A stretch of 64,000 nucleotides of DNA, from NCBI GenBank assembly GCA_965194505.1, contig OZ239144.1, forward strand, positions 1,178,001 through 1,242,000, given 5' to 3'. Shown here piece after piece: positions 45,541-53,367 of this stretch. The stretch comes from Hahnella aquatica. Lineage in GTDB: Bacteria; Pseudomonadota; Gammaproteobacteria; Burkholderiales; Burkholderiaceae_A. The notes beneath the pieces were generated by a model that was not told the origin of the DNA, did no database searches, and was given only the letters and a program-made list of their open reading frames with translations. Each line of letters starts with the position of its first letter. Within the stretch, counting starts at the first letter, position 1. Both the position numbers and the translations under genes were made by a program.

Positions 45541-46446
45541 ATGCCTGCCCTTCTGCGCCAACCCCTGCGTCCGCCGCTGTTTGCGTTCACGGAGCTGCTC
45601 AAGCCCATCACCTGGTTTCCGCCCATGTGGGCCTTTGCCTGCGGGGTGATTGCATCCGGTGTGGCCCTGCAAGAGAACTGGCTGCTCATTGCCATTGGCA
45701 TCTTTTTGGCCGGGCCCATGGTCTGCGCCACGAGCCAGGCCATCAACGACTGGTTCGATCGCCATGTCGACGCCATCAATGAGCCCCACCGGCCCATCCC
45801 ATCGGGCCGCATCCCTGGCCGATGGGGCCTCTACATTGCCGTGGTCTGGACAGCGCTCTCCCTGGCCGTGGCCAGCCTGCTCGGCCCCTGGGGCTTTCTG
45901 GCAGCCGCGCTGGGCCTGGTCTTGGCCTGGGCCTATTCGATGCCGCCGGTGCGGCTCAAACAAAACGGCTGGTGGGGGAACCTCGCCTGTGGCCTCTCCT
46001 ATGAAGGCCTTGCCTGGATCACCGGTGCTGCCGTCATGGCCGGCGGGGCCATGCCCGAGGCCCGCTCGATTGTGCTGGCCATTCTCTACAGCCTCGGGGC
46101 CCACGGCATCATGACCTTGAACGACTTCAAGTCCATTGGCGGCGACCGCCAGATGGGCGTGCGCTCGCTGCCCGTACAGCTCGGCCCACAGGGCGCCGCG
46201 CGCCTGGCCTGCTGGGTCATGCTACTTCCACAGGTCTGTGTGGTGGCGCTGCTGGCCTGGTGGGGCGCCCCCGTGCATGCCCTGGCCGTGGCGGGCCTCA
46301 TCCTGGCGCAGGCCGCACTCATGCGTCGGTTTTTGCAGGCCCCCATCGACCGCGCCCTCTTCTACAGCGGCGTGGGTGTGCCCCTCTATGTGAGCGGCAT
46401 GATGGTGAGCGCCTTTGCCCTCCGCGGCCTGGGTGCCGGCGCATGA
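45541..46446 (+). CDS. bchG: Bacteriochlorophyll synthase
   Basis: A 301-residue UbiA-type prenyltransferase with about eight helices. The Asp-rich motif NDWFDRHVDAINEPHRPIPSG (about residues 70-90) and second loop DFKSIGGDRQMGVRSLPVQ (about 196-214) bind the prenyl diphosphate through Mg2+. BchG esterifies bacteriochlorophyllide a with geranylgeranyl or phytyl diphosphate. The gene starts the bchG-MFS-bchP-tspO operon. The RBS (CAGGG) is weak. Confidence 0.95.
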   Translation: MPALLRQPLRPPLFAFTELLKPITWFPPMWAFACGVIASGVALQENWLLIAIGIFLAGPMVCATSQAINDWFDRHVDAINEPHRPIPSGRIPGRWGLYIAVVWTALSLAVASLLGPWGFLAAALGLVLAWAYSMPPVRLKQNGWWGNLACGLSYEGLAWITGAAVMAGGAMPEARSIVLAILYSLGAHGIMTLNDFKSIGGDRQMGVRSLPVQLGPQGAARLACWVMLLPQVCVVALLAWWGAPVHALAVAGLILAQAALMRRFLQAPIDRALFYSGVGVPLYVSGMMVSAFALRGLGAGA

Positions 46447-47819
46447 GGGTCGCCACGCAGGCATCCAATAGCCACTTCGGCTGGGGCTCCATTGCCCGGC
46501 TCGGCCTGGTGCAGGCCTGCATTGGTGGCGTGGTGGTGCTGGCCACCTCCACCTTGAACCGCATTCTGGTGGTCGAACTCGGCCTGGCCGCGATCATCCC
46601 CGGCCTGCTGGTGGCGAGCCACTACGTGGTGCAACTGCTGCGCCCCCGCATGGGCTTTGGTGCCGATCAGTCCGGCTGGTGCACGCCCTGGATCCTCGGC
46701 GGCATGCTGCTTCTGAGCGCGGGCGGCTGGCTGGCGGCCTGGGGCACCACGCTCATCCCCGATGGCCAGGCCTCGGGCTTGGCCGTGGTGAGCATGGGTT
46801 TTCTCTTGATTGGCGTGGGCGTGAGTGCCTGCGGCACCTCCGTGCTCACCCTGCTGGCCAAACGCACCCTGCCCACCCGCCGTGCGGGCGCGGCCACGCT
46901 GGTCTGGATGATGATGATTGCGGGCTTTGCCATCACGGCCGGCACCGCCGGCCAACTGCTCGACCCATTCACCCCTGAGCGCCTGCTGCAGGTGGCCGGT
47001 GGCGTCACGCTCTTGGCCAGTGCCATCACAGCCATGGCCCTCATTGGTCTGGAAACTCGCGCACCCCACCAGACCGATCTCACCACCGATCTCACCGCCG
47101 CACAGCAACCCCCCGTTCGATTCCTCACCGCCTTGCGCGAGGTGCTGGCCGAGCCCGCCACGCGGCAGTTCACTTGGTTCGTGGCCATCTCCATGCTCGC
47201 CTTCAGCGCCCAAGACCTCATCCTCGAGCCCTTCGCAGGCCATGTCTTTGGCATGAGCCCCGGGGCCACCACGGCGCTCTCTGGACTGCAGCACGGTGGC
47301 GTGCTCGCGGGCATGCTGCTGGTGGCGGCCGCTGGCAGTGGCCGCATCTTTGGCCGCCGCCTGGGTTCACTCTCCTTCTGGACGGTCTCCGGCTGCCTGG
47401 TCTCGGGCCTGGCCCTGCTGGGCCTCACCATCGGTGGCCAGGTGGGCCCCGGCTGGCCGCTCAAGGCCAATGTCTTTTTGCTCGGCGCCGCCAATGGCGC
47501 CTTCTCCATTGCTGCCATCGCGTCGATGATGCGTCTGGCCAGCGAAGGGGCCGGCGCCCGCGAAGGCACCCGCATGGGTGTCTGGGGTGCGGCCCAGGCC
47601 ATTGCCTTTGGGCTGGGCGGCATTCTAGGCACCAGCCTGTCGGACATCGCCCGCTGGGTGGTCGATGACCTCGGTACCGCCTACGGCGTGGTCTTCCTGC
47701 TCGAAGCACTGTTGTTTGTGGTGGCGGCCCAGCTCGCCCGATCCATTCGTGAGGCGCCGCCCGCGCCCGCTGCCCCGGCCTTGCGGCCGCCCCAAGAAGG
47801 AGATGCCTGCCATGCCTGA
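46443..47819 (+). CDS. PucC-like MFS protein between bchG and bchP
   Basis: A 458-residue, 12-helix protein of the BCH/PucC family (orf427-like in Rhodobacter). SIARLGLVQACIGGVVVLATSTLNRILVVELG at the start and DLILEPFAGHVFGMSPGATTALSG in the middle identify it. The exact role is unsettled: family members help pigment or antenna assembly, and its place between bchG and bchP suggests pigment delivery. The ATG overlaps the bchG stop (ATGA); the longer upstream frame is a shadow. The start of bchP overlaps its end. Confidence 0.88.
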   Translation: MRVATQASNSHFGWGSIARLGLVQACIGGVVVLATSTLNRILVVELGLAAIIPGLLVASHYVVQLLRPRMGFGADQSGWCTPWILGGMLLLSAGGWLAAWGTTLIPDGQASGLAVVSMGFLLIGVGVSACGTSVLTLLAKRTLPTRRAGAATLVWMMMIAGFAITAGTAGQLLDPFTPERLLQVAGGVTLLASAITAMALIGLETRAPHQTDLTTDLTAAQQPPVRFLTALREVLAEPATRQFTWFVAISMLAFSAQDLILEPFAGHVFGMSPGATTALSGLQHGGVLAGMLLVAAAGSGRIFGRRLGSLSFWTVSGCLVSGLALLGLTIGGQVGPGWPLKANVFLLGAANGAFSIAAIASMMRLASEGAGAREGTRMGVWGAAQAIAFGLGGILGTSLSDIARWVVDDLGTAYGVVFLLEALLFVVAAQLARSIREAPPAPAAPALRPPQEGDACHA

Positions 47820-49026
47820 CTACGACGTTGTTGTGATTGGTGGAGGCCCCGCAGGCGCCACCGCGGCCGATGACCTGGCACGCCTTGGCCACCGAGTGCT
47901 GCTCGTGGACCGCGCAGGCCGCATCAAGCCCTGTGGTGGTGCCATTCCACCCCGTGCCATTCGTGACTTTGAGATCCCAGACCACCTGCTCGTGGCCAAG
48001 ATTGGCTGTGCGCGAATGGTCTCGCCCGCCGACAAGCGCGTGGACATTCCCATTGAGAACGGCTTTGTGGGCATGGTGGATCGCGAGCACTTCGACGAAT
48101 GGCTCCGCGACCGCGCCGAAGGCCATGGGGCCGAGCGCTTCTCGGGCCAGTTCTCCTCGCTCATCGACACGCCGGATGCCGAGGGCTACACCCAGATCGA
48201 TCTCATCGCCAAGGCCTCCGACCAGGACGAGGCCCAGTTGCGTCAGGTGCGGGCGCGGTTCGTGATTGGTGCCGATGGCGCCAAATCGAAGGTGGCCCAG
48301 CGCCACATTCCACGCTCCAACGAGGGCAAGTTTGTGTTTGCTTACCACGAGATTCTGCAGACACCCGACCCGATTGTCTGCAAGGCCCAGGGCATCGACT
48401 ACGACCCCATTCGTTGCGATGTGATCTACAACGGCAGCATCTCGCCCGACTTCTATGGCTGGGTCTTTCCGCATGGCAACCACCTGAGCGTGGGCACCGG
48501 CAGCATGGACAAAGGCTTCTCATTGCGCCATGCCACGAGCCGCCTGCGTGCCCTGGCGGGCCTGGCCGATGCGCCCACCATTCGCCAGGAAGGCGCCCCC
48601 ATTCCCCTCAAGCCACTGCCCATTTGGGACAACGGCCGCCAGATTGTTCTGGCCGGCGATGCCGCAGGCGTGGTGGCACCCGCATCGGGCGAAGGGATTT
48701 ACTACGCCCTGCTTGGCGGGCGGCTCGCAGCCGAGGCCGTGCATGAGGCCCTGCTCACCCACTCGCCCGCGCCGCTGGCCAGCGCCCGGCGCCGGTTCAT
48801 GAAGGAACACGGCCGAGTCTTCTGGGTGCTGGGGCTGCTGCAGCGGTTCTGGTATGGCAACGACAAGCGACGCGAACAGTTCGTGAAAATCTGTAAAGAT
48901 AAGGATGTGCAGCAGCTCACATTCGACTCCTACATGAACAAGCGACTGGTCCGCCGCAAGCCCATGGCTCACCTTCGAATCTTCTTTAAAGATTTGGCGC
49001 ACCTGCTCGGCTTTGCCCGAGCATGA
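47812..49026 (+). CDS. bchP: Geranylgeranyl reductase (bacteriochlorophyll type)
   Basis: A 404-residue FAD/NADPH enzyme. YDVVVIGGGPAGATAADDLA at residues 4-23 is the FAD motif; IKPCGGAIPPRAI and VIGADGAKSKVA are typical of BchP/ChlP, and GDAAGVVAPASGEGIYYAL is the C-terminal FAD contact. It reduces the geranylgeranyl tail to phytyl in three steps. ATG 47812 has AAGGAG at correct spacing; the in-frame ATG at 47803 is too close to that RBS. It overlaps tspO by 4 bp. Confidence 0.95.
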   Translation: MPDYDVVVIGGGPAGATAADDLARLGHRVLLVDRAGRIKPCGGAIPPRAIRDFEIPDHLLVAKIGCARMVSPADKRVDIPIENGFVGMVDREHFDEWLRDRAEGHGAERFSGQFSSLIDTPDAEGYTQIDLIAKASDQDEAQLRQVRARFVIGADGAKSKVAQRHIPRSNEGKFVFAYHEILQTPDPIVCKAQGIDYDPIRCDVIYNGSISPDFYGWVFPHGNHLSVGTGSMDKGFSLRHATSRLRALAGLADAPTIRQEGAPIPLKPLPIWDNGRQIVLAGDAAGVVAPASGEGIYYALLGGRLAAEAVHEALLTHSPAPLASARRRFMKEHGRVFWVLGLLQRFWYGNDKRREQFVKICKDKDVQQLTFDSYMNKRLVRRKPMAHLRIFFKDLAHLLGFARA

Positions 49027-49517
49027 CGCCAGTCGAACAGCCCACCCACAAGCCCACCACCCGCATCGTCCTCGTTGCCGCCCTGCTGGCCGTTGCGGTG
49101 GCCGGCACGGGGGGTTCGCTCACCATTCTGGATGACTGGTATTTCAGCCTGAACCAGCCCTGGTTCAAGCCACCGGACTGGGCCTTTGGCCCTGCCTGGA
49201 CCATCCTCTTTGGCCTGATGGCCTGGTCGGGTGCGCTGGGCTGGGCGGCCAGTGATGGCCAGGCCACGCGCCGCAAGCAGCTCATCCTGCTCTGGACGGC
49301 CAATGCCGTGTTCAACATTGGCTGGAGTCTGCTCTTTTTCTTTCTCCAGCGGCCCGAGCTGGCCCTCATGGAAGTTCCGCTGCTCTGGGCCTCGGTGTTC
49401 ATGCTCATTCGGCACAAGCGGGCCTATGCGCCCAAGGCCGCCATGCTGCTCTGGCCATATCTGGCCTGGGTCACACTGGCTTCGGCCATCAACCTCGGCG
49501 TCGTGGTGCTCAACTAA
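49023..49517 (+). CDS. tspO: TspO/MBR family tryptophan-rich sensory protein
   Basis: A 164-residue protein with five helices. LNQPWFKPPDWAFGPAWTIL near residues 43-62 is the TspO signature, and NIGWSLLFFFLQRPELAL follows. Rhodobacter TspO lies in the outer membrane and down-regulates pigment genes in response to oxygen, probably through tetrapyrrole transport and the PpsR pathway. The gene ends an operon with bchG and bchP. Its TAA merges into a poly-A run that doubles as the T-tract of the opposite-strand puf terminator. Confidence 0.93.
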   Translation: MTPVEQPTHKPTTRIVLVAALLAVAVAGTGGSLTILDDWYFSLNQPWFKPPDWAFGPAWTILFGLMAWSGALGWAASDGQATRRKQLILLWTANAVFNIGWSLLFFFLQRPELALMEVPLLWASVFMLIRHKRAYAPKAAMLLWPYLAWVTLASAINLGVVVLN

Positions 49518-49551
49518 AAAAAGTGCCACCGGCGATGATCGCGGGTGGCAC
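49516..49551 (-). terminator. Intrinsic terminator of the puf operon
   Basis: On the minus strand a hairpin with an 8-bp outer stem (GTGCCACC/GGTGGCAC, 49523-49551) and a 4-bp inner stem is followed directly by seven T. It lies 74 bp past the pufC stop and abuts the tspO stop codon. It should terminate the crtEF-bchCXYZ-puf superoperon and, as a hairpin without plus-strand Ts, only weakly affect tspO transcription. Confidence 0.85.
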
Positions 49552-49624
49552 CGAACCGAGTTCCCGGCGGGGGACACCGAGAATCGGATCACACTCCTGG
49601 AGAGGAGGTGCTTTCGTTATGTCC

Positions 49625-50677
49625 TTATTTCGGTTTCACCAGGGCCGAGGCCAATGAACCGCCGCTGCTGCTGCCTGCGAGTTCGGGATGGCTCTGGAGC
49701 ATCTGGGCACCATAGAGGGGCTTGTTCACGCCCTGGTGGCAGGTGGCGCAGTTCACCTTGGCAATGTCGCCCGTGGGCCCAAGGCGGTTTGGCGGATGAA
49801 TCGGGGCCAGGCCCGCGATGTACTCGTTGTTCACCTCACGCACCATCCGAATGCCGTGCCAGGCGGTGACCCGCTGCGGCGGACTCTGGGACCAGTCGTG
49901 CATGGCGCGCGTGTTGTGGCAGAAGGTGCAGTTCACGCCCAGGCCGTCGGACATGTGCATCATGAGGGCGTATGTCCACTCGGTCTGCTTGATCGACTGA
50001 CGATTGCCGGTGGGCAGTGCCGTGGTACCCGCCACCCGAATCTCTTTGTCCTGCAGCAGGAATGGGGTGAAGGGATCGTAAGGCAGTGAGGTGTTGGCAT
50101 TGGCCTCCACACCCGCCCGGTTCTGGCCGGAGTCGTTGCCCAGCAGGCGCCCGGCAATCTGGGCGTCGGGCTCGGTGAACCAGCGCTTGGTGGGCAGGTT
50201 CTGACCACGGTGGCAGGTGTAGCAGGTCACGCCGGTATCGCCCACGTGGGCCTGCCACTTGCTGTTGATGGTCTGCGTCATTTGGGTCATGCGCCGGGCC
50301 ACAATTTTGGTGTAGAGGCCATCGTCGGCAAAGTTTGCCACGTTGTGACAGTAGGCACAGCCCTGCTCGGGTGCGACCCAGAGGGTCATGGCCACCATGA
50401 GCCGATTGAACTCATTGACGGTGAGGCCTCCGAGCACCTGCACGTTTTTGTAGACGTTCTTGGCCAGGGGGCCACCCTTCTCGGCTGGATCCAAGGCGGC
50501 TGGCGCCTGGTTGGCCGCCACGAGCTTGGCCTCCGTGCGCGGGTTGGTGACCTTCTCCATGCCCGTGCCGCGGTAGCCGATTTGGTCGACATCCACCGGG
50601 GGACGTTCGCAGCCCGTGAGCAGAAGGGTGAGGCCCACCCCCGCCAAGAGCGACCGCGTGAAATGTGTCGAAATCAT
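49625..50677 (-). CDS. pufC: Reaction centre tetraheme cytochrome c subunit
   Basis: A 350-residue lipoprotein cytochrome. The lipobox LLLTGC is at about residues 18-23, predicting a lipid-anchored periplasmic protein. Four CXXCH heme sites are visible: CAYCH, CYTCH, CTFCH and CATCH, the full set for PufC. It passes electrons from soluble carriers to the oxidised special pair. It starts 13 bp after the pufM stop and is the last gene of the puf operon. Length is normal. Confidence 0.96.
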   Translation of the reverse strand: MISTHFTRSLLAGVGLTLLLTGCERPPVDVDQIGYRGTGMEKVTNPRTEAKLVAANQAPAALDPAEKGGPLAKNVYKNVQVLGGLTVNEFNRLMVAMTLWVAPEQGCAYCHNVANFADDGLYTKIVARRMTQMTQTINSKWQAHVGDTGVTCYTCHRGQNLPTKRWFTEPDAQIAGRLLGNDSGQNRAGVEANANTSLPYDPFTPFLLQDKEIRVAGTTALPTGNRQSIKQTEWTYALMMHMSDGLGVNCTFCHNTRAMHDWSQSPPQRVTAWHGIRMVREVNNEYIAGLAPIHPPNRLGPTGDIAKVNCATCHQGVNKPLYGAQMLQSHPELAGSSSGGSLASALVKPK

Positions 50678-50690
50678 GGGAGAGGCTCCT

Positions 50691-51701
50691 TTATTGTGCG
50701 GGGGCGACTGCAGGCATTGCTGCGGGCGCAGCCACTGGCAGGGCTGGGTCGATCACGGGGCCCCAGATGGCCGGATAGGCCGGAGCCACGTGGTGCTTCA
50801 CGGCCCAGAGGTACCAGTTGTCCACGACCGTGCCGGTGAGCAGGATGCCGATGCCACCGGTGACGCAGGTGAGCACTGCAAACCACCAGGCCCAACGGTG
50901 AATCGATTCCATCGTGGCGTTAAAGCCCATCGTCCAGCGCCAGAAGAGGCCAGCGCGCTCCGAGGCGGTGCCGCGGTCGACGATCTGCTCGATCTCGCGC
51001 TCGCCGCCGTAGCGGCTCACGGCCAGGATGGTGGCGCCGTGCATGGCAAAGAGCAGCACCGATCCATACAGGAAGGCAATCGAGAGCATGTGGAACGGGT
51101 TGTAGAAGAGGTTGCCGTAGCGCAGTGAGAAGGCCGTCGTCCAGTCGAGGTGCGAGAAGATGCCAAAGGGCACGGCCTCACCCCAGCTGCCCATGAGCAC
51201 GGGGCGGAAGAAGCCCAGCACCAGGTAGAGCCAGATGGCGCCAGCGAAGGCCCAGGCCACGTGGGTGCCCATCTTCAACTCGACCGCTCGCCGGTAGGTG
51301 CGAACCCACCACAGCAGAATGGACACCGTGATGAAGAAGCCAGAGAAGAGCCACCAGCCGCCCTCATTCAGGGGCGGGATGGACAGGCCATAGGCGGGCG
51401 GTGGGGGGTCCACCGAGAGCCAGAAGAGTTGCCGCACGAACTCGATGGGGCTGTAGTTCACCTGCACCAGGTAGTTCCAGCCAATGGCGGTAAAGCCGAT
51501 CAGGAAGAAGATGATCGATGCAATGCCGGTAAAGCCCAGGTAGATGGGACCGAGTTGGGCATTGCCCAGGCGCCCCGCGAGGTGCCAATGCCAAGGGCCG
51601 CCCATGCGCTCGCGGTTGTCGCGCGGGCGATCGAGCGGCACACCCATGTAACTCGGTGCCTCGACCTGAACCTGCGTGAAGAGATTTTGATATTCAGCCA
51701 T
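50691..51701 (-). CDS. pufM: Photosynthetic reaction centre M subunit
   Basis: A 336-residue, five-helix protein. NPFHMLSIAFLYGSVLLFAMHGATIL contains the special-pair His and non-heme-iron His residues; HLDWTTAFSLRYGN and HRWAWWFAVLTCVTGGIGILLTG are standard. The C-terminus after about residue 310 has a Pro/Ala-rich tail (PVAAPAAMPAVAPAQ), as in reaction centres with a bound PufC. It forms the pigment-binding core with PufL. It follows pufL by 24 bp. Confidence 0.97.
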   Translation of the reverse strand: MAEYQNLFTQVQVEAPSYMGVPLDRPRDNRERMGGPWHWHLAGRLGNAQLGPIYLGFTGIASIIFFLIGFTAIGWNYLVQVNYSPIEFVRQLFWLSVDPPPPAYGLSIPPLNEGGWWLFSGFFITVSILLWWVRTYRRAVELKMGTHVAWAFAGAIWLYLVLGFFRPVLMGSWGEAVPFGIFSHLDWTTAFSLRYGNLFYNPFHMLSIAFLYGSVLLFAMHGATILAVSRYGGEREIEQIVDRGTASERAGLFWRWTMGFNATMESIHRWAWWFAVLTCVTGGIGILLTGTVVDNWYLWAVKHHVAPAYPAIWGPVIDPALPVAAPAAMPAVAPAQ

Positions 51702-51725
51702 GTTTATTCTCCGGGGTCTGAGCCA

Positions 51726-52550
51726 CTACGACCAGATGGGCAGACGAAGCCACCAGCCCCACCACTCTGGCCATCCCTGTGTCCAGAATGGTCCGCTGAT
51801 CACGATGCAGACCGCACTGAAGAAGCCAGCCGCCAAGGCCAGGAAGAGACCGAGCCGGTGAATGCCAAGGGTGCCGATGGAATAGCCAATGGTGTCGCGA
51901 AAGAAGGTGTCCTCGTGCTCCGGCGTCTTCACGGTCTCGCCCTTGGCCGGGTTGGTGGCCGAGAGAATGAGCGAGCCATGCAGGGCCAGCGCAAAGGTGG
52001 TGGTGAAGAAGAGCGTGACCGCGATCATGTGGGCGGGGTTGTAGTGGAAGTGGAGGAACTGATAGCCCACATTCGAGACCCAATCCAGGTGGCTCAGAAT
52101 TCCGTACGGAAAGCCGTGGCCCCAGGCGCCCAAGAGCAGCGGACGAATCACCACCAGGGTGACATAGGCGAAGATGGCGAAGCTAAAGGCCACCGGCACG
52201 TGATAGCCCATGCCGAGCTTCCTGCAAATTTCAACCTCACGCAGCGCCCATGAGACAAAGGCGCCAATGGCACAGACCGTGATGATCTGCCAGAGCCCCC
52301 CTTCCATGAGTGGCGCAAGGCCCAGCCCGTATTTCAAATCGGGCGGTGCAATATTGATCTGCCAAATGTTCCAAACGCCTGCCTGAGAGGTGCCCCACAG
52401 AATGAGCGCCGTTCCCAAAAAGGCAAAGAAAATGGTCAGGACACCAAAGAATCCGACATAGAAGGGGCCGAGCCAGAAATCGAACAGATCTCCCCCCAGC
52501 AAGGTTCCACCGCGGACCCTGTATTTTTTTTCAAAACTCAGCATGGCCAT
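51726..52550 (-). CDS. pufL: Photosynthetic reaction centre L subunit
   Basis: A 274-residue, five-helix protein starting MAMLSFEKKYRVRGGTLLGG. SHLDWVSNVGYQFLHFHYNPAHM holds the His ligands of special-pair and accessory pigments, and LALHGSLILSATNP the iron-binding His. Length and sequence are normal for PufL, and AAGGAG precedes its ATG. A 76-bp gap with a strong hairpin separates it from pufA. Confidence 0.97.
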   Translation of the reverse strand: MAMLSFEKKYRVRGGTLLGGDLFDFWLGPFYVGFFGVLTIFFAFLGTALILWGTSQAGVWNIWQINIAPPDLKYGLGLAPLMEGGLWQIITVCAIGAFVSWALREVEICRKLGMGYHVPVAFSFAIFAYVTLVVIRPLLLGAWGHGFPYGILSHLDWVSNVGYQFLHFHYNPAHMIAVTLFFTTTFALALHGSLILSATNPAKGETVKTPEHEDTFFRDTIGYSIGTLGIHRLGLFLALAAGFFSAVCIVISGPFWTQGWPEWWGWWLRLPIWS

Positions 52551-52571
52551 TTTGTTCTCCTTCGGGGGATG

Positions 52572-52612
52572 GGTGAGCGGGCTGCAAGCATGCTTATCTC
52601 CGCCCGCTCACC
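52572..52612 (-). promoter_or_regulatory. pufA-pufL intercistronic hairpin
   Basis: An 11-bp perfect inverted repeat (GGTGAGCGGGC/GCCCGCTCACC, arms 52572-52582 and 52602-52612) closes a 19-base loop holding a nested palindrome AAGCATGCTT (52586-52595). It begins shortly after the pufA stop. In Rhodobacter, hairpins at this location protect the pufBA mRNA segment and allow excess LH1 over reaction centre; the same role is inferred here. No T-run follows, so it is not an efficient terminator. Confidence 0.8.
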
Positions 52613-52626
52613 GTCCAGCGCTTGAT

Positions 52627-52812
52627 TTACTTCTTTGGCATGGAGGAGTTCTGAATCGCGGCCGTGTACTCGGCCTGACTCATTCCGTCCAACCAGTTGA
52701 ACTTCGCCGTGCTCAGCAGGATGAGGTGAATCATGGCTGCCAAGCCAAACAAGAAAACGCCCTGCACCAACATGGCACGGAGCGGGTCGTATAGTTTCCA
52801 GATACGCCACAT
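52627..52812 (-). CDS. pufA: LH1 light-harvesting complex alpha chain
   Basis: A 61-residue antenna chain starting MWRIWKLYDPLRAMLVQGVF, with one helix and the ending HLILLSTAKFNWLDG; the His near residue 29 ligates bacteriochlorophyll and the Trp of FNWL is the expected hydrogen-bond donor. A C-terminal tail of about 18 polar residues follows. It pairs with PufB around the reaction centre. TAGGAG precedes the ATG. Unusually, another small ORF (orf74), not pufB, lies immediately upstream. Confidence 0.95.
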   Translation of the reverse strand: MWRIWKLYDPLRAMLVQGVFLFGLAAMIHLILLSTAKFNWLDGMSQAEYTAAIQNSSMPKK

Positions 52813-52823
52813 ATTGATAACTC

Positions 52824-53048
52824 CTAAGTGAGGTGTGACATAAGGGTGTAAACCGCTGCCCTCACGCCACCAGTGATGGTTCGACTGTTTTCAGCCCCGG
52901 GGAACCACGAACGCCAGTTCAGCATCAGCACCTGCGCAGTGACAGCGATCACAAAGAAAACAACGAATGTGAGAGCAAAGATCACAACAAAAGGAAATGA
53001 GGCTTCCTTTTGGTGTGGACGACTATTTAGATGACTGATCTGTTGCAT
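52824..53048 (-). CDS. LH1-beta-like membrane protein lacking the His ligand (orf74)
   Basis: A 74-residue ORF between pufB and pufA. A hydrophilic N-terminus of 17 residues precedes one helix (about 18-43) ending NWRSWFPG, followed by a 23-residue polar tail. Aligning residues 34-49 with PufB residues 32-47 gives 9 identities in 16, including the W.R.WF end, but the bacteriochlorophyll His (PufB His37) is Gln39 here. AAGGGGA precedes the ATG, and the stop is 11 bp before pufA, so it should be translated with the operon. It looks like a diverged copy of pufB. PufQ, of similar size and topology, is an alternative, but the LH1-beta alignment is better. Function is unknown; an LH1 ring accessory subunit is one possibility. 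Confidence 0.75.
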   Translation of the reverse strand: MQQISHLNSRPHQKEASFPFVVIFALTFVVFFVIAVTAQVLMLNWRSWFPGAENSRTITGGVRAAVYTLMSHLT

Positions 53049-53075
53049 GACATGTCCCCTTTTAGGGATGAAGGG

Positions 53076-53222
53076 TCAGAAGAACCAAGGACGCCAGGCC
53101 CACACGAGGATATGGGCCACAACCGCGATGGCGGTAAAGCCGACCAAGCCCTGCATGTAAAACGTATGGAACTCTTGGGCTTCCTCGTCCGTGAGACCGG
53201 ACAGACTGGTGTTATTGCTCAT
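53076..53222 (-). CDS. pufB: LH1 light-harvesting complex beta chain
   Basis: A 48-residue antenna chain with SGLTDEEAQEFHTFYMQG leading into one helix with His37, the bacteriochlorophyll ligand, and the LH1 ending WAWRPWF. ATG 53222 has AAGGAGA at good spacing; the longer open frame upstream is discarded. It forms the LH1 ring with PufA around the reaction centre. Two hairpins lie just upstream. Confidence 0.95.
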   Translation of the reverse strand: MSNNTSLSGLTDEEAQEFHTFYMQGLVGFTAIAVVAHILVWAWRPWFF

Positions 53223-53367
53223 GGAGGTTCTCCTTTGAGTTGGTCTTGTCGACCAAATCCACGCCGGGCCCGCGTGGAATGGGCAGCCGCAACACCACGT
53301 TGCGACGTTCTGGAACCGCACAAGCCTGTGGGGGCCGCACGAGAAGAGGGGGGAGGCGCATGGTCAT
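53212..53367 (-). CDS. Possible 51-residue ORF between bchZ and pufB
   Basis: A frame of 51 codons whose ATG (53367) overlaps the bchZ stop as ATGA, with GGAG 9 bases upstream, ending 11 bp inside pufB. It is Pro/Arg-rich (MTMRLPPLLVRPPQACAVPE) and has no membrane helix. It occupies the place of pufQ in Rhodobacter but does not resemble PufQ. It may be a leader ORF coupling bchZ to pufB translation, or chance. Confidence 0.35.
   Translation of the reverse strand: MTMRLPPLLVRPPQACAVPERRNVVLRLPIPRGPGVDLVDKTNSKENLHEQ
53240..53277 (-). repeat. Two tandem hairpins in the pufB leader
   Basis: Two adjacent inverted repeats precede the pufB RBS: TTGGTC/GACCAA with a 5-base loop (53240-53256) and CCACGC/GCGTGG with a 7-base GC-rich loop (53259-53277). 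They could mark the 5' end of a processed, stable puf mRNA. Both also lie within the 51-codon ORF. Confidence 0.5.

Noticed and set aside
52824..53048. orf74 as PufQ
   Set aside because: Size and one-helix topology fit, but the region resembles the LH1 beta C-terminal helix (NWRSWFPG) better, and PufQ genes lie before pufB, not after it. Kept only as an alternative.
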